From positions 1 to 8,682 of the forward strand of contig JBDKGX010000102.1 of NCBI GenBank assembly GCA_039797965.1: 8,682 nt of DNA, read 5' to 3'. Both the position numbers and the translations under genes were made by a program. Of this stretch, positions 7,439 through 8,682 are shown piece by piece. Source of the stretch: Thiofilum sp039797965 (GTDB taxonomy: Bacteria; Pseudomonadota; Gammaproteobacteria; Thiotrichales; Thiotrichaceae). The notes beneath the pieces were generated by a model, which had not been told where the DNA came from, did not search any database, and saw only the letters and a program-made list of their open reading frames with translations. Positions within the stretch are counted from its first letter, which is position 1; each line of letters starts with the position of its first letter.

Positions 7439-7444
7439 ATTATA
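7439..7444 (-). promoter_or_regulatory. -10 box of the likely polA promoter
   Basis: The minus strand reads a perfect TATAAT ending 33 bases before the polA ATG, giving a short leader of about 25 bases. The -35 region at 17 bp spacing (7467-7462, TAAGCA) matches consensus poorly, and no TG extension precedes the -10, so strength is uncertain. It is the only perfect -10 seen close upstream of polA. Confidence 0.5.
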
Positions 7445-7549
7445 ACGGAGATTAGACTTAATGCTTAGTACACTTTAGCGTTACGGATTATGGAGTACTG
7501 AGGGCGAAAGTACTTAGAGGTGTAGTAAGTGTTGGATGTGAGGGGTAGT

Positions 7550-7582
7550 AAAAATTCCAAGTCCACATCCATGTGGTCTTGG
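7550..7582 (-). terminator. Likely intrinsic terminator, minus-strand orientation
   Basis: Arms CCAAG-x-CCACAT and ATGTGG-x-CTTGG (7557-7582) pair over 11 bp with a single symmetric mismatch and a tiny loop. Read on the minus strand, the stem is followed by AA and then TTTTT (7554-7550). In the plus direction only TTT follows, so the minus orientation is favoured. It lies between the kinase and polA and would isolate polA from upstream transcription. It is about 320 bases past the kinase stop, so it terminates either a long kinase 3' UTR or a separate untranslated RNA. Confidence 0.6.
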
Positions 7583-7817
7583 TTTCCTCAATATGAGGTG
7601 TCAGAGAAAATGTCAATCCTAACAGGAGATAATGTGCTACGAACTACGTTTAAATCTGCAAAATTGACGGATGTAGTCAGGAGAGTAAATACCAAGTCTG
7701 AGTAGAAAACCCATCTTTAATCAAATTAAACCCACTACTTAGCTTTATCTTAATAGCTTTAATAAGCCATTGAGTTGAGCGTAATAAGATTTAATTCATT
7801 AAGCGATACTTTACCTT

Positions 7818-7870
7818 ACTAATGGTTCATATTTAAAGATAAATCATTAGTTAAATAATTGAATTATTTA
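7818..7870. repeat. Abutting AT-rich inverted repeats
   Basis: Two structures touch. The first has arms ACTAATG (7818-7824) and CATTAGT (7845-7851), extended inside by ATTTA/TAAAT (7831-7835 and 7840-7844) around an AAGA loop, with GTTCAT bulged out on one side. The second, at 7852-7870, is TAAATAATT-G-AATTATTTA with perfect nine-base arms and a single central base. The composition is almost pure A/T, which raises chance pairing, but nine-base perfection is notable. They could form cruciforms or RNA hairpins in a kinase 3' UTR, or bind a nucleoid protein; no function is established. Confidence 0.5.
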
Positions 7871-7879
7871 TATATTTTA

Positions 7880-7903
7880 TATAAGAAATTATTATTTCTT
7901 ATA
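7880..7903. repeat. Perfect 10-bp inverted repeat spanning the kinase stop codon
   Basis: TATAAGAAAT (7880-7889) and ATTTCTTATA (7894-7903) are exact reverse complements with a four-base TATT loop. The kinase TAA (7901-7899) lies within one arm. Each arm has one G/C base, so the RNA stem is weak, and the downstream minus sequence is mixed A/T with no clean T-run. It could be a poor terminator or mRNA-end structure, but I do not call it an efficient terminator. Confidence 0.5.
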
Positions 7904-8682
7904 GATGTGGCAGGCTAAGGCGGAACGTTGCACCTACGTCGGTGGGTAGTAGCACTAAATCACCTCGATAAGCTCGTAATAATGATTGAGTGATTTCTAA
8001 ACCTAATCCTGTCCCGCCCTGTGCTCGGCGTGTAGTAAAGAAGGGCGTAAATATCTTATCGCGGTTGGCTGGTGAAATGCCTTCACCATTATCAGCCACA
8101 TCAATATGCCAAGTACTAGCTACCTCTTCCATGGTAATTAGTATTTCAGTGGCTTTATGGTGCTGACTGTTTTCAAAGAGGTTATTTAAAATACTATCCA
8201 GTACTTCAGGGGCAATAGGTAGGGGGTGAGTGGAAAGTTCGGAGTACTTTAAGGTAAGCCCCCGTTCTTGATAGCGATTAGCAATCAGATCCAAGGTTTC
8301 AGGTAAAATGCTGGTTTGTTTGGACGGCTCTAGTGCATCGGCGCGGGCGAGTTCTAATAGTCGTGTTACCAAATTACGTAAGCGTTGCGTATCCACCATG
8401 AGATTATCTAAAAAGCGTTGGCGGCGTTCGGCTGTCATGGTTTCTAGATGTTCTTGAAGTAACTCTAAAGCCCCTTGCATAGAGGTCAATGGCGTTTTAA
8501 ATTCGTGTGAAACGTGGGCAGCAAAGCGTTTAATGTAGTCAGTACGCTCAGCCAGCGTTTTAGACATACTGGCGAAGCTATCGGACAGTTGAGCTACCTC
8601 ATAAGTCACAGGATGTTTAATAGGTTCCACAATACGTTGCTCACCTTGGGCGACTTTTTCAGTTTGCAAAATCAGTTCACGT
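7899..8682 (-). CDS. Sensor histidine kinase, C-terminal part (HAMP end, HisKA, HATPase_c)
   Basis: Inner-membrane two-component sensor that autophosphorylates on histidine and passes phosphate to a response regulator not in this window. The reading frame is open to the window edge (the first full codons give RELILQTEK), so the N-terminal sensor and membrane helices are missing. Visible order, counted from codon 8681: a HAMP-like stretch and linker (about 10-50), H-box FAAHVSHEFKTPLTSMQG with phospho-acceptor His59 (codon 8507-8505), the second dimerisation helix to about 115, N-box ILNNLFENSQHH (about 164-175), G1 box DNGEGIS (about 197-203), F-box IFTPFFTTRR, and G2 box GGTGLGLEI (about 222-230). 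Kinase and ATP-binding residues are intact. A TTG at 8669 could be taken as a start, but it would cut a HAMP-type kinase in its middle and is rejected. The stimulus and partner cannot be deduced. Confidence 0.93.
   Translation of the reverse strand, partial: RELILQTEKVAQGEQRIVEPIKHPVTYEVAQLSDSFASMSKTLAERTDYIKRFAAHVSHEFKTPLTSMQGALELLQEHLETMTAERRQRFLDNLMVDTQRLRNLVTRLLELARADALEPSKQTSILPETLDLIANRYQERGLTLKYSELSTHPLPIAPEVLDSILNNLFENSQHHKATEILITMEEVASTWHIDVADNGEGISPANRDKIFTPFFTTRRAQGGTGLGLEITQSLLRAYRGDLVLLPTDVGATFRLSLPHL

Larger units (their letters stand above)
7407..7898. other. 490-bp gap between the sensor kinase and polA
   Basis: No convincing gene is present. From the polA side it holds a promoter with a 16-bp inverted repeat (7423-7444), two AGTACT words 15 bp apart (7494, 7509), a strong hairpin with a minus-strand T-run (7550-7582), a small CCTCA/TGAGG hairpin (7586-7598), and an AT-rich part from about 7705 to 7898. 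The AT-rich part contains several palindromes: TTTAAT/ATTAAA at 7716-7730 and those listed separately. An imperfect direct repeat starts AGCTTTA at 7741 and again at 7756. A short plus-strand open frame (ATG 7571 to TAG 7705, 44 codons) has no ribosome-binding site and no recognisable similarity, so I do not call it. No tRNA, rRNA or known sRNA is recognised. Confidence 0.6.
161..8248. repeat. Dispersed over-represented palindrome AGTACT (24 copies)
   Basis: Copies start at 161, 322, 764, 1117, 1138, 1627, 1966, 1988, 2730, 3412, 3832, 4968, 5727, 5992, 6146, 6184, 6398, 6459, 6495, 7494, 7509, 8112, 8200 and 8243. Under independent bases at about 45% GC, two or three would be expected in this length. 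Copies in genes fall in all codon phases: 11 as GTA-CTN (Val-Leu), 7 as AGT-ACT (Ser-Thr), 4 as NAG-TAC-TNN (for example Lys-Tyr or Gln-Tyr). Two are intergenic. No flanking consensus beyond the hexamer is evident. Counting was by eye and could be off by a copy or two. Confidence 0.8.

Noticed and set aside
7433..7462. Divergent plus-strand promoter TTGACT-18-CTTAAT in front of polA
   Set aside because: The TTGACT is one arm of the inverted repeat at 7423-7438, the -10 is poor, and no credible plus-strand gene follows.
7529..7705. Small plus-strand open frame (GTG 7529 or ATG 7571 to TAG 7705)
   Set aside because: No ribosome-binding site precedes the ATG, no family is recognised, rare AGG/AGA codons occur, and its beginning coincides with the hairpin best explained as a minus-strand terminator.
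8667..8669. TTG as the start of the histidine kinase
   Set aside because: The frame is open beyond it to the window edge, and the protein from there would lack the membrane part and most of the HAMP domain. The gene is simply truncated by the window.

Overview
The window looks like chromosomal DNA of a gammaproteobacterium of moderate GC (roughly mid-40s % from a few lines counted by eye). The clues are a PolA that closely resembles the Escherichia coli enzyme over its full length, including an intact proofreading domain, and a livK-H-M-G-F order like that of enterics and Pseudomonas (bra genes). A Thiothrix-like lineage is only an impression; the sequence contains no 16S or other lineage marker. 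All recognisable genes lie on the minus strand, so transcription runs from high to low coordinates.

Layout in transcription order: (1) 8682-7899, the C-terminal half of a HAMP/HisKA/HATPase sensor histidine kinase, cut by the window edge. (2) 7898-7407, a 490-bp gap with no convincing gene. It holds an AT-rich stretch packed with short perfect palindromes, a strong hairpin followed by T5 that reads as a minus-strand terminator, and the probable polA promoter. (3) 7406-4596, polA, complete, with all three enzymatic domains apparently active. (4) 4595-4431, a 165-bp gap with a good promoter candidate and two inverted repeats in front of livK. (5) 4430-3300, livK, the periplasmic branched-chain amino-acid binding protein. 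(6) 3299-3197, a spacer with a two-tier hairpin. (7) 3196-1, livH, livM, livG and the first 41 codons of livF, coupled by TAATG, ATGA and TAATG overlaps.

The liv genes form one ABC importer. LivK captures the ligand in the periplasm, LivH and LivM form the channel, and LivG and LivF hydrolyse ATP. The livK-livH hairpin has no U-tract, so it probably sets transcript stoichiometry (more LivK than membrane parts) and does not end the operon. polA and the kinase appear to be unrelated neighbours.

The most unusual signal is not a gene. The palindrome AGTACT occurs 24 times by my count, against about 2-3 expected from base composition. It is spread over all genes, in all three codon phases and also in intergenic DNA, which points to a DNA-level cause such as a highly iterated palindrome, a methylation target or a repair/uptake word. 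I found no undescribed multi-gene system, CRISPR array, tRNA/rRNA or mobile element.
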